Below are positions 31,762-38,122 of a stretch of DNA of 38,122 nt, in pieces. The notes under the pieces are model-generated. The model saw only the letters and a list, made by a program, of their open reading frames with translations, did not search any database and had not been told where the DNA came from. Positions within the stretch are counted from its first letter, which is position 1; each line of letters begins with the position of its first letter. This DNA is from Acidobacteriota bacterium (GTDB lineage: Bacteria > Acidobacteriota > Vicinamibacteria > Vicinamibacterales > CAVVIG01): assembly GCA_023265155.1 (NCBI GenBank), contig JAHFUL010000013.1, positions 1-38,122 on the forward strand, given 5' to 3'. The position numbers and the translations under genes were made by a program.

Positions 31762-34386
31762 TCACTCGCGGACGCCCCCGATCGCGTTTCTCAGCCACCA
31801 GAGCCTGTCGGCCGCTCCAACGAAGAGATCATCCGGGAATCGCCGATAGGTCAGCATTTCCGCATAGATGCTGTCAGCCTTCTGCAGATTCAGTCCAAGG
31901 CCGGCCAGATACTGCAGCCGCAGATCGCCGTCGCGGTTGATGGGCGCGTCCCGCAGCCAGCCCGTCAGCTCCGACGCCCGTCCCGCGTAGTTGCCGAGCA
32001 ATTCGACCCCCGAGAAAATCCCGACCTGCCCGAGCGAGAGCTTGACCGCCGCGTAGAACGGCTGGCTCAGGCGCTGCTCCATTGCATCCACGTCGATCGG
32101 TTCCGGATCCGCTTGACCGAACAGCACCATGTCGTAGCCCTTCCCATCGGCCGCGTTGCCCCAGATGATGCCGCCCGGAAACACCTCGAAGAAGGTCGCC
32201 ACCTCGCTCTTCACGGCCTCGGGGCTGCTCTCGTACAGCTGCACGAACAGCGTGACCACCCCGCCCGGATTCAGATGGCGTCTGACCACCTCGAAAAACT
32301 CCTTGGTGTAGAGCGTTGCCGCGCCCTTTACCCAGGGGTCAAGAGGATCGGAAGTGATGCCGTCGAACGTTTCCTTCGTCGTCGACAGAAAATGCCGCGC
32401 ATCGTCCACGAGCATCCGTGTCTTCGGGCTGCGCACGACATCCTGATTCGCTTCGCCGAAGTACATCGACACCACTCGCGGAACGAGCGGCTCGATCTCG
32501 ACGATCGTGACGCGCTCGACGAGCGGATCGATGCTGACGGCGCCCGCGGTCACGCCGGCGCCGCAGCCGATGACGAGCACCGAGCGCGGTTGGAGAGACG
32601 TCAGGGTCGTCAGATGCCCGAGCATCCGCTGAAGCCGCATGTCGTGGGGCTCGCTCGATGCCTGGATCTTGCCGGCGTTGTGGTAGTTCAGCACGCCGCT
32701 CGAAAGACGCGACACCGCCACCGATGAATTCAACCCTTCGCCGACATAGAAGATGTCGGCCGTGCGACCCGCCCAGCTCGGTGCATGCCGGCCATAGGCA
32801 ACGACGAGCTTCGAGACCGGCGGCACCGTCGCGCATACGGCGCCTGTGAGAACCATCACGAGTGCCCCGCGCATCGCAACCGCCGTCGGCCTGAGCGCCG
32901 CCGCGCCCGCGCGGGACAACAACATCAGCATGCCGGCTGCCGCCGAGGCGGCCATCATCGCCTGCTGCGTGTGCTGTGATCCGATCCACGGGACGAGCAA
33001 CAGACTCGCAGCCAGCGCACCGCAAATGGCGCCAGCGGTGTTGGCGGCCAACAGCCCACCGACACTCCGCTCTGGTTCCCCGCTGTCCGCCGCGCCCGCG
33101 GCGAGCGCCAGAGGAACACTCGCGCCCCACAGAAGCGGGGCCGGCAGCACCGCCCACAGCGCCCGGACGAAATCGAGCTGAAAATTGAACCAGATGCTCG
33201 TGGAAATCGCCGGCGCAACCGGCCAGTACGGCAGCGAGTCGGCGAGCATCCATGCCGTCCACGCCATCGCGCCGACGCTGAGCAGCTGGCAGCAACCGAG
33301 TGCCAGATGCGGACGCGCCAGCGTTCTGGACAGCAGCGCTCCGGCGCTGCTGCCGATTCCGAGCCCCGTCAGATACACGGCCAGAATGATTGAGAAGGTG
33401 TAGACGGTTCCGCCGAACAGCAGCCCGAGTCCGCGCGTCCAGATGACCTCTGCAGCGAGGGCGCTGAAGCCTGAGAGGGCGAGGCAGAGGTGAAGGTTCA
33501 CGGGGTTCACAGGGTTCACCAGGTTCACACGGTTCACCGGGTTCACACGGTTCACGGGGTTCACAGGGTTCACCAGGTTCACACGGTTCACCGGGTTCAC
33601 AGGGTTCACCGGGTTCACACGGTTCACCGGGTTCACACGGCTCGCAAGGTTCACTGAGTTCGCCAAGCCCGCCTGCACCGGCTGCCCCACCTGCCGCGAA
33701 AGGGTGACGGCGATCGCCGCGACTCCCAGATTGATCGCCGCAGCGACCATCGTGGCGATCGTCATGTCGAAGATGCGCAGCAGATAGAAGCCGGCGAGAA
33801 GGGTGCCGAACACGGCGCCCGCGATGTTGCCGGCATAGAACAGACCGAGCCACGAGGTTCCGAACGGCGTGTCTTCAGTCCATCGTGCGACGGCCGGCAG
33901 TGTGGCGCCCATGGCCAGTGTCGGCGGCAACAGGCAGAGCGCGGCGACGAGGCCTCGCAGCAGAAAGCCCGTGACACCGTAGCCACCCCACTCGGTGTAC
34001 ACGCGGCCCGCACGAGGCAGAACGAAGAGCAGCAGGACGCCGAGAACGCCGATCGCCAGCTCGAGGCCGGCGTAGACCCGCAACGGATGATGCCGCTTCG
34101 GAATGACTCGCGGAAGAAGCAGGCTGCCGAGGCACATGCCGCCCATGAACGTCCCGAGCAGCACGCCGATCGAAACGGCCGAGGAGCCGACGAAGAGCTG
34201 CAGCATCTGCAGCCAGACAGTCTCGTAAATGAGCGCGGACGCGCCGCTGCCGATGAACAGCAGCAGCACTATCGCGGCACGCGCGTCCGGTGGATCGACG
34301 GGAGACGATTCGGTCAGTTGGTCTACACTAACATGAAGGTCCCGCGACGCGCGTTCCGCATCCGCTGCCGTCGAATTCAACAGCAA
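31762..34386 (-). CDS. Membrane-anchored spermidine-synthase-like protein with repeat-encoded linker
   Basis: An 874-residue fusion. Two blocks of membrane helices (about 38-230 and 305-535) of the MFS-like type that accompanies spermidine synthases (SGASALIYETVWLQML; SGFSALAAEVIWTRGLGLLFGG) precede a SAM-binding Rossmann domain (about 590-780) with VLVIGCGAGVTAG, VEIEPLVPR, VDDARHFL and SDPLDPWVKG. A polyamine-synthase-like aminopropyl transfer is possible but the substrate is not determined. The helix blocks are joined by a (V-N-x)n stretch of about 50 residues encoded by a 9-bp repeat. The annotated start is a TTG; a second TTG two codons on is also possible and no strong ribosome site is seen. 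Confidence 0.82.
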   Translation of the reverse strand: MLLNSTAADAERASRDLHVSVDQLTESSPVDPPDARAAIVLLLFIGSGASALIYETVWLQMLQLFVGSSAVSIGVLLGTFMGGMCLGSLLLPRVIPKRHHPLRVYAGLELAIGVLGVLLLFVLPRAGRVYTEWGGYGVTGFLLRGLVAALCLLPPTLAMGATLPAVARWTEDTPFGTSWLGLFYAGNIAGAVFGTLLAGFYLLRIFDMTIATMVAAAINLGVAAIAVTLSRQVGQPVQAGLANSVNLASRVNPVNRVNPVNPVNPVNRVNLVNPVNPVNRVNPVNRVNLVNPVNPVNLHLCLALSGFSALAAEVIWTRGLGLLFGGTVYTFSIILAVYLTGLGIGSSAGALLSRTLARPHLALGCCQLLSVGAMAWTAWMLADSLPYWPVAPAISTSIWFNFQLDFVRALWAVLPAPLLWGASVPLALAAGAADSGEPERSVGGLLAANTAGAICGALAASLLLVPWIGSQHTQQAMMAASAAAGMLMLLSRAGAAALRPTAVAMRGALVMVLTGAVCATVPPVSKLVVAYGRHAPSWAGRTADIFYVGEGLNSSVAVSRLSSGVLNYHNAGKIQASSEPHDMRLQRMLGHLTTLTSLQPRSVLVIGCGAGVTAGAVSIDPLVERVTIVEIEPLVPRVVSMYFGEANQDVVRSPKTRMLVDDARHFLSTTKETFDGITSDPLDPWVKGAATLYTKEFFEVVRRHLNPGGVVTLFVQLYESSPEAVKSEVATFFEVFPGGIIWGNAADGKGYDMVLFGQADPEPIDVDAMEQRLSQPFYAAVKLSLGQVGIFSGVELLGNYAGRASELTGWLRDAPINRDGDLRLQYLAGLGLNLQKADSIYAEMLTYRRFPDDLFVGAADRLWWLRNAIGGVRE
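33496..33666. repeat. Intragenic 9-bp tandem repeat (GTTCACNNN)19
   Basis: Nineteen consecutive 9-mers, of which 16 begin with a perfect GTTCAC and the last three (towards 33666) are degenerate. The variable triplets show higher-order order: units 1-5 (33496-33540) are repeated exactly as units 7-11 (33550-33594), a 54-bp duplication. Because 9 is a multiple of 3, every copy keeps the reading frame of the minus-strand gene and encodes V-N-P, V-N-R or V-N-L. Confidence 0.95.
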
Positions 34387-34455
34387 GAGACGGAGTGTCC
34401 CCCGCGCCCTCGAGTGTCATAGTGAGGACGAACACGATCGCAGGAGGACCGGATC

Positions 34456-35541
34456 ATGAGTGCCGCGACGGTGAAAACGGCGAAACAGAGCCAGGATGTT
34501 CCGACGGACCACGATCCGAGATGGGCGGCGGTCATCGCGCGCGATCGACGGGCGGACGGGACGTTCTTCTACTCCGTGAACACGACCGGGGTCTATTGCC
34601 GTCCATCCTGTGCGGCGCGTCGCGCGAATCCGAAGCACGTGCGGTTTCACTGCACCAGCGCCGACGCCGAACGAGCGGGGTTCCGGCCCTGCCGGCGCTG
34701 CAAGCCCGATGAACTGCCGCTCGAAAAACTCCAGGCGGAGAGGGTTGCGGACATCTGCCGCGTCATCGAAGCGGCGCGCGAGACGCCGAGCCTCGCGGCG
34801 CTGTCCAAGCGGGCGGGTCTCAGCCCGTATCACTTTCATCGTGTGTTCAAGGCCGTGACGGGTGTGACGCCCAGAGCCTACGCCGCGGCACACCGCACGA
34901 AACGAGTGCGGAACGAGCTCGAGAGGCGCAAGACCGTGACTGAAGCTATCTACGATGCTGGTTTCAACTCCGGCGGACGCTTCTACGAGACGTCCGGCCG
35001 GGTGTTGGGCATGACGCCGACCGAGTACCGTGCCGGCGGCACCGGCGCGGAGATTCGATTCGCCGTCGGCGAATGTTCGCTCGGGTCGATTCTCGTGGCT
35101 CAGAGCGCGAAGGGCGTGTGCGCCATTCTGCTGGGAGACGATCCTGATGCGCTGGTTCGCGATCTGCAGGACCGCTTTCCGCGCGCGACGCTCGTCGGGG
35201 GAGACGCGGCGTTCGAGAACGTCGTCGCCAGCGTGATCGGCTTTGTCGAAGCGCCCGCGCTCGGGCTCGACCTGCCGCTCGATGTGCGAGGCACCGCGTT
35301 TCAGCAGCGAGTGTGGCAGGCGCTTCAGGAAATTCCTGCGGGCTCGACGACCAGTTACACGGCGATTGCCGCGCGTATCGGGGGCCCGGGTGCACGGGCC
35401 GTGGCGCAGGCGTGCGGCGCGAATGCCCTGGCCGTCGCGATTCCCTGTCACCGCGTCTTGAAGACCGATGGATCGCTGTCGGGTTACCGCTGGGGTGTCG
35501 AGCGCAAGCGGAGTCTGCTCAAGCGGGAGGGAGTGATATGA
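34456..35541 (+). CDS. ada: Ada: bifunctional alkyl-phosphotriester sensor / O6-alkylguanine methyltransferase
   Basis: A 361-residue suicide repair protein and regulator. The N-terminal domain has the zinc/methyl-acceptor cysteines C48 and C52 (GVYCRPSC) and C79 and C82 (CRRC), aligning with E. coli C38, C42, C69 and C72. An AraC-type HTH follows (about 98-190; LSKRAGLSPYHFHRVFKAVTG). The C-terminal O6-methylguanine methyltransferase domain has the active PCHRV motif with C331 and the GYRWGVERKRSLL end. AGGAGG lies 8 bases before the ATG. No Ada box was recognised. It is cotranscribed with alkB 22 bp downstream. Confidence 0.96.
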   Translation: MSAATVKTAKQSQDVPTDHDPRWAAVIARDRRADGTFFYSVNTTGVYCRPSCAARRANPKHVRFHCTSADAERAGFRPCRRCKPDELPLEKLQAERVADICRVIEAARETPSLAALSKRAGLSPYHFHRVFKAVTGVTPRAYAAAHRTKRVRNELERRKTVTEAIYDAGFNSGGRFYETSGRVLGMTPTEYRAGGTGAEIRFAVGECSLGSILVAQSAKGVCAILLGDDPDALVRDLQDRFPRATLVGGDAAFENVVASVIGFVEAPALGLDLPLDVRGTAFQQRVWQALQEIPAGSTTSYTAIAARIGGPGARAVAQACGANALAVAIPCHRVLKTDGSLSGYRWGVERKRSLLKREGVI

Positions 35542-35563
35542 GCGCGGCATCCAGAACGAGAGA

Positions 35564-36205
35564 ATGATTCCGAACCTGTTCGAACGAGAGCTGCGCGACG
35601 TGTCGCTCGCGCCAGGGGCTGTGTTACTGAGTGGCTTCGCGCGATCCTTCGAAGAGCCGCTCGTCGCCGCCTTGCATCGGGTCGTGGAGCTCGCGCCATT
35701 CCGTCACATGCTCACGCCTGGCGGCCGCCGAATGTCCGTGGCGATGACCAACTGCGGTGCGGTTGGCTGGGTGACCGATCGCACTGGGTACCGCTACGAC
35801 GCGCGCGATCCCGGGAGTGGTCGACTCTGGCCGCCGATGCCTGACGTGTTCGGCGACCTCGCCACTCAGTCGGCGGAGAGGGCAGGGTTCGGCGGCTTCG
35901 CGCCGGACGCCTGCCTGATCAATCGGTACGAGCCCGGCGCACGATTGTCGCTCCATCGGGACAAGGACGAGGAAGACTTCGAGGCGCCGATCGTGTCCGT
36001 GTCGCTCGGCCTGCCGGCGGTCTTCCTGTTCGGGGGCACGGCTCGCGCCGACACGCCGCGACGGGTGCCGCTCACGCACGGCGACGTGGTGGTCTGGGGC
36101 GGTCCATCAAGACTTCGCTATCACGGGGTCCTGCCGATCGAGGCTGGGGATCATCCGCTGATGGGCGGCTGTCGCATCAACCTGACGTTTCGCAAGGCGG
36201 CGTAG
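35564..36205 (+). CDS. alkB: AlkB: Fe(II)/2-oxoglutarate-dependent DNA demethylase
   Basis: A 213-residue dioxygenase that oxidatively removes 1-methyladenine and 3-methylcytosine lesions. The iron ligands H131, D133 (LSLHRDKDEED) and H187 (RYHGVLP), and the 2-oxoglutarate arginines R204 and R210 (RINLTFR), fall at the same numbers as in E. coli AlkB. The lid residues around MSVAMTNCGAVGWVTD and the substrate-side YRYDARDP segment are conserved. Together with ada it makes an alkylation-damage operon. The gene ends just before a GGACGAA heptamer array. Confidence 0.96.
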   Translation: MIPNLFERELRDVSLAPGAVLLSGFARSFEEPLVAALHRVVELAPFRHMLTPGGRRMSVAMTNCGAVGWVTDRTGYRYDARDPGSGRLWPPMPDVFGDLATQSAERAGFGGFAPDACLINRYEPGARLSLHRDKDEEDFEAPIVSVSLGLPAVFLFGGTARADTPRRVPLTHGDVVVWGGPSRLRYHGVLPIEAGDHPLMGGCRINLTFRKAA

Positions 36206-36214
36206 TCTCGGGAC

Positions 36215-36249
36215 GGACGAGGAACCGAGGACGAAGGACCAAGGACGAG
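36215..36249. repeat. GGACGAA heptamer array after alkB
   Basis: Five in-phase 7-bp units: GGACGAG, GAACCGA, GGACGAA, GGACCAA, GGACGAG. It starts 10 bp after the alkB stop and lies between convergent alkB and ldhA. The following 43 bp hold no recognisable terminator or repeat. Confidence 0.6.
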
Positions 36250-36292
36250 GTGTTACACCAAAGAGAAAACTGCTTTACTCGGACTGTCCCGC

Positions 36293-37297
36293 TCACCGCA
36301 CGTGGCTGAGCACTACCTCGTTCACCGCCGGCTCGCCGCGCTCGAACGCGCTGATGTTCCGCAACGTGGTCTCGGCGATGTTCCTCACCGCTTCCGCTGT
36401 GAAGAACGCCTGGTGGCCGGTGACGAGCACGTTGGGAAACGTCAACAACCGCGCGAACACGTCGTCCTGCATCACCTGCGCGGACAGATCCTGGAAGAAC
36501 AGATCGCCCTCCTCCTCGTAGACGTCGAGCCCGACGTACCCAATTGCGCCTGACTTCAACCCCGCGATCACCGCTCTCGTGTCGACGAGGCCTCCGCGGC
36601 TCGTGTTGATCAGCATCACACCGCGCTTCATCCGGTTCAGCGCGTCGCGGCTGATCAGGTGGTGGGTCTCCGGCGTCAGCGGACAGTGGAGCGTCACGAT
36701 GTCGGATTCGCGAAAGAGGTCCGGAAGAGACGCGTACACGGCGCCCGCTGCCTTGCAGTCGGGATTCTCCACGATATCCATCGCGAGCACGCGACAGCCG
36801 AACCCGCGCATGATGCGGACGAGTGCCGTTCCGATCCGGCCGGTGCCGATGACACCAACGGTCCGTCCGTGCAGGTCGAAGCCAAGCAGTCCCTCGAGGG
36901 CGAAATTGCCGTCGCGCACTCGCGCGTACGCGCGGTAGGTCTTTCGGTTGAGCGCGAGGATGAGGGCGACCGTGTGCTCGGCGACCGAGTAGGGCGAGTA
37001 GGCCGGCACACGGACGACGGTCATGCCGGCGTCGTGCGCGGCCTGCAGGTCCACGTGATTGAAGCCCGCCGACCGCAGAGCGACGAGCTTCGTGCCCTGA
37101 CGAGCCAGAGCCTGGATGACCGGCGCGTCGACGTGGTCGTTCACGAACGGACAGACCGCCAGGAAGCCCGCTGCGAGCCCGCTCGTGTCGGCGCCGAGCC
37201 TGGACTCGAGGAACGTGAGGACGTGGCCGTGCGACGAGTTCGCTTCGAGAAACGACTGGCGATCGTACGGCTTCGTGCTGAAGAGGACGACTCTCAT
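36293..37297 (-). CDS. ldhA: D-lactate dehydrogenase-type 2-hydroxyacid dehydrogenase (LdhA-like)
   Basis: A 334-residue NAD-dependent D-2-hydroxyacid dehydrogenase. The nucleotide loop is [16 protein letters not shown]. The catalytic triad R234 ([10 protein letters not shown]), E263 ([11 protein letters not shown]) and H295 (GHQAFFT) matches E. coli LdhA R235, E264 and H296, as does the [11 protein letters not shown] signature. It probably reduces pyruvate to D-lactate during fermentation. It lies 35 bp behind the arsR-type gene on the same strand and may be controlled by it. Convergent alkB lies at the other end. Confidence 0.92.
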   Translation of the reverse strand: MRVVLFSTKPYDRQSFLEANSSHGHVLTFLESRLGADTSGLAAGFLAVCPFVNDHVDAPVIQALARQGTKLVALRSAGFNHVDLQAAHDAGMTVVRVPAYSPYSVAEHTVALILALNRKTYRAYARVRDGNFALEGLLGFDLHGRTVGVIGTGRIGTALVRIMRGFGCRVLAMDIVENPDCKAAGAVYASLPDLFRESDIVTLHCPLTPETHHLISRDALNRMKRGVMLINTSRGGLVDTRAVIAGLKSGAIGYVGLDVYEEEGDLFFQDLSAQVMQDDVFARLLTFPNVLVTGHQAFFTAEAVRNIAETTLRNISAFERGEPAVNEVVLSHVR

Positions 37298-37332
37298 CCT
37301 GGCTCCCGGGGCCGTTGATGAAGACGGTTCGG

Positions 37333-37743
37333 TTATGGCGCTGTTTCGATCGCTGCGGGCGGCCGGGCGCAGCAGCAGAACGTCGGCGCCGGCTGCGGGG
37401 TCGCCGAGCAGCCCGTCTTCTTTTCGAGCCGTTTGCCGTCCTCGGCGACGATGGCGAGATGCCCCACGCAGTGATACACCGCATCGAGCAGCGTCTGCGT
37501 CACATCGTCACCCACCGGCGCGAGCCGGTAGTGGACCCACAGCCCTTCCTTCCGTGTCTCGACCAGGCCCGCGCGGCGGAGGTAGGCCAGGTGCCGCGAG
37601 ACGAGCGGCTGCGACAAGCGCAGGCTCTCGTGCAGATGGCAGACGCAGACCTCTCCTGCTGCGAGCAGCCCGAGAATGCGGACGCGCGTCGGATCGGCCA
37701 ACGCCTTGAACACGCGATCTATCGACTGCAGGGGCTTGTCCAT
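37333..37743 (-). CDS. arsR: ArsR-family metal/metalloid-sensing repressor
   Basis: A 136-residue winged-helix repressor. The classic ArsR metal-binding ELCVCDL site is EVCVCHL here with C33 and C35 in the alpha-3 position, and the recognition helix is [19 protein letters not shown]. Unusually, the C-terminal tail adds C112 and a triple C123-C124-C125, with C92 in HCVGHL, so extra ligands are available. The start at 37743 gives [15 protein letters not shown]. The longer frame upstream is made of translated repeats. A promoter and a perfect palindrome lie directly upstream, so autoregulation is likely. No arsenic or heavy-metal transporter gene is in the window. Confidence 0.88.
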   Translation of the reverse strand: MDKPLQSIDRVFKALADPTRVRILGLLAAGEVCVCHLHESLRLSQPLVSRHLAYLRRAGLVETRKEGLWVHYRLAPVGDDVTQTLLDAVYHCVGHLAIVAEDGKRLEKKTGCSATPQPAPTFCCCARPPAAIETAP

Positions 37744-37758
37744 ATATCTGTGTTGACA

Positions 37759-37787
37759 AATATACGCTACGTCGCATATCGTGTCTA
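37759..37787 (-). promoter_or_regulatory. Promoter of arsR (and probably ldhA)
   Basis: On the minus strand TAGACA (37782-37787, 5/6 to TTGACA), a 17-bp spacer and TATATT (37759-37764, 5/6 to TATAAT). The predicted start lies only about 8-9 bases before the ATG, with no Shine-Dalgarno, so the arsR message would be almost leaderless. Confidence 0.6.
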
Positions 37788-37800
37788 CATTCGTGTAGAC
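37783..37800. promoter_or_regulatory. Candidate ArsR operator palindrome
   Basis: GTCTACA-ttcg-TGTAGAC is a perfect 7-bp inverted repeat with a 4-base centre. It overlaps the -35 box of arsR, so a dimer bound here would block the promoter. Binding is inferred from position and symmetry only. Confidence 0.5.
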
Positions 37801-37840
37801 GGATATAGGGCAGGCCGGGCAGGGCAGGCAGGTAACTGTC

Positions 37841-38122
37841 GGACTCGTAGGCCCGACCTTGAGGTCGGGCGAGCAGCCATCGGACTCGTAGGCCCGACCT
37901 TGAGGTCGGGCGAGCAGCCATCGGACTCGTAGGCCCGACCTTGAGGTCGGGCGAGCAGCCATCGGACTCGTAGGCCCGACCTTGAGGTCGGGGGAGCAGC
38001 TATCGGACTCGTAGGCCCGACCTTGAGGTCGGGGGAGCAGCTATCGGACTCGTAGGCCCGACCTTGAGGTCGGGCGAGCAGCCATCGGACTCGTAGGCCC
38101 GACCTTGAGGTCGGGGGAGCAG
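37841..38122 (+). repeat. Tandem array of a 41-bp REP-like repeat (6.9 copies, runs off the window)
   Basis: Copies begin at 37841, 37882, 37923, 37964, 38005, 38046 and 38087, exactly 41 bp apart; the last is cut at 36 bp by the window end. Each carries GTAG followed by GCCCGACCTTGAGGTCGGGC or its GGGG variant, a perfect or near-perfect hairpin. Copies differ only at two positions, GGGCGAGCAGCC against GGGGGAGCAGCT. The array is nearly homogeneous, so it expanded recently. The GTAG-palindrome head matches the singles at 19245 and 20466. Confidence 0.93.

Noticed and set aside
32339-33853. 504-codon frame with a (C-E-P-G-E-P)n repeat on the minus strand
   Set aside because: It is the +1 frame of the spermidine-synthase-like gene. 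Its proline/glutamate repeat is just the 9-bp repeat read out of frame, and it has no start or family support.
37744-37962. 73-residue N-terminal extension of the ArsR-type protein
   Set aside because: The extra residues are translated 41-bp repeats and promoter sequence. ArsR proteins begin at the [15 protein letters not shown] position.
37841-38122. Possible CRISPR array at the right edge
   Set aside because: The 41-bp units are head to tail with no unique spacers between them; the part between palindromes is as conserved as the palindromes. No cas genes are present.

Overview
The window is a GC-rich bacterial chromosome segment packed with housekeeping genes. Protein sequences and gene orders (groES-groEL behind a CIRCE operator, purC followed by a tiny Fis protein, an ntrYX pair, the ffh-rpsP-khpA-rimM-trmD-rplS-rnhB block, ThiE next to a RodZ-like HTH protein) fit an Acidobacteriota genome, perhaps a Vicinamibacteria-type lineage. 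That placement is an inference from sequence style, since no rRNA or other phylogenetic marker search could be run.

Layout. 1-1864 (minus strand): start of groEL, groES with a CIRCE/sigma70 control region, then purC-fis. 1936-7277 (plus): a flippase-like membrane protein, nrdR, and an NtrY/NtrX-type two-component system. 7317-8225 (minus): glutamate formiminotransferase. 8432-17666 (plus): a TPR membrane protein, a zinc-ribbon/RDD protein, pgpA, cinA, plsY, gpsA, ftsY, ribD, ribE, ribBA. Phospholipid synthesis, SRP targeting and riboflavin synthesis therefore lie in one tightly spaced, partly overlapping run. 17824-22361 (plus): ffh and the ribosome/tRNA maturation block. 22361-27715 (plus): a large TPR protein, a small membrane protein, ThiE-like, RodZ-like HTH, an unnamed repeat protein and a DinB-like protein. 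27875-31330 (minus): a signalling cassette made of a CHASE8-like hybrid kinase, a response regulator with a four-cysteine tail, and what looks like the stub of a yfiR gene. 31762-34386 (minus): a membrane-anchored spermidine-synthase-like protein. 34456-36205 (plus): the alkylation repair pair ada-alkB. 36293-37743 (minus): arsR followed by an LdhA-type dehydrogenase. 37841 to the end: a tandem array of a 41-bp palindromic repeat.

The most striking feature is not a gene. The window carries two kinds of short repeat. The first kind is a set of degenerate arrays with a 7- to 9-bp period, each built on its own word (AGCTGAA, GCAATCT, GGGTCATC, ACGAAG, GGACGAA). Three are built as inverted arms, and several end within a few bases of a start codon (ntrY, ntrX, ftcD, ribBA, and more loosely cinA). 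The second kind is a set of REP-like elements, a GTAG tetranucleotide followed by a palindrome, which sit mainly just after or inside gene 3' ends (ffh, rimM, dinB) and form the terminal array. Some repeats have become protein: a (V-N-x)n linker in the spermidine-synthase-like protein and a 31-residue tail on RimM. No transposase or RAYT gene lies in the window. No tRNA, rRNA, CRISPR array, insertion sequence or prophage gene was recognised.
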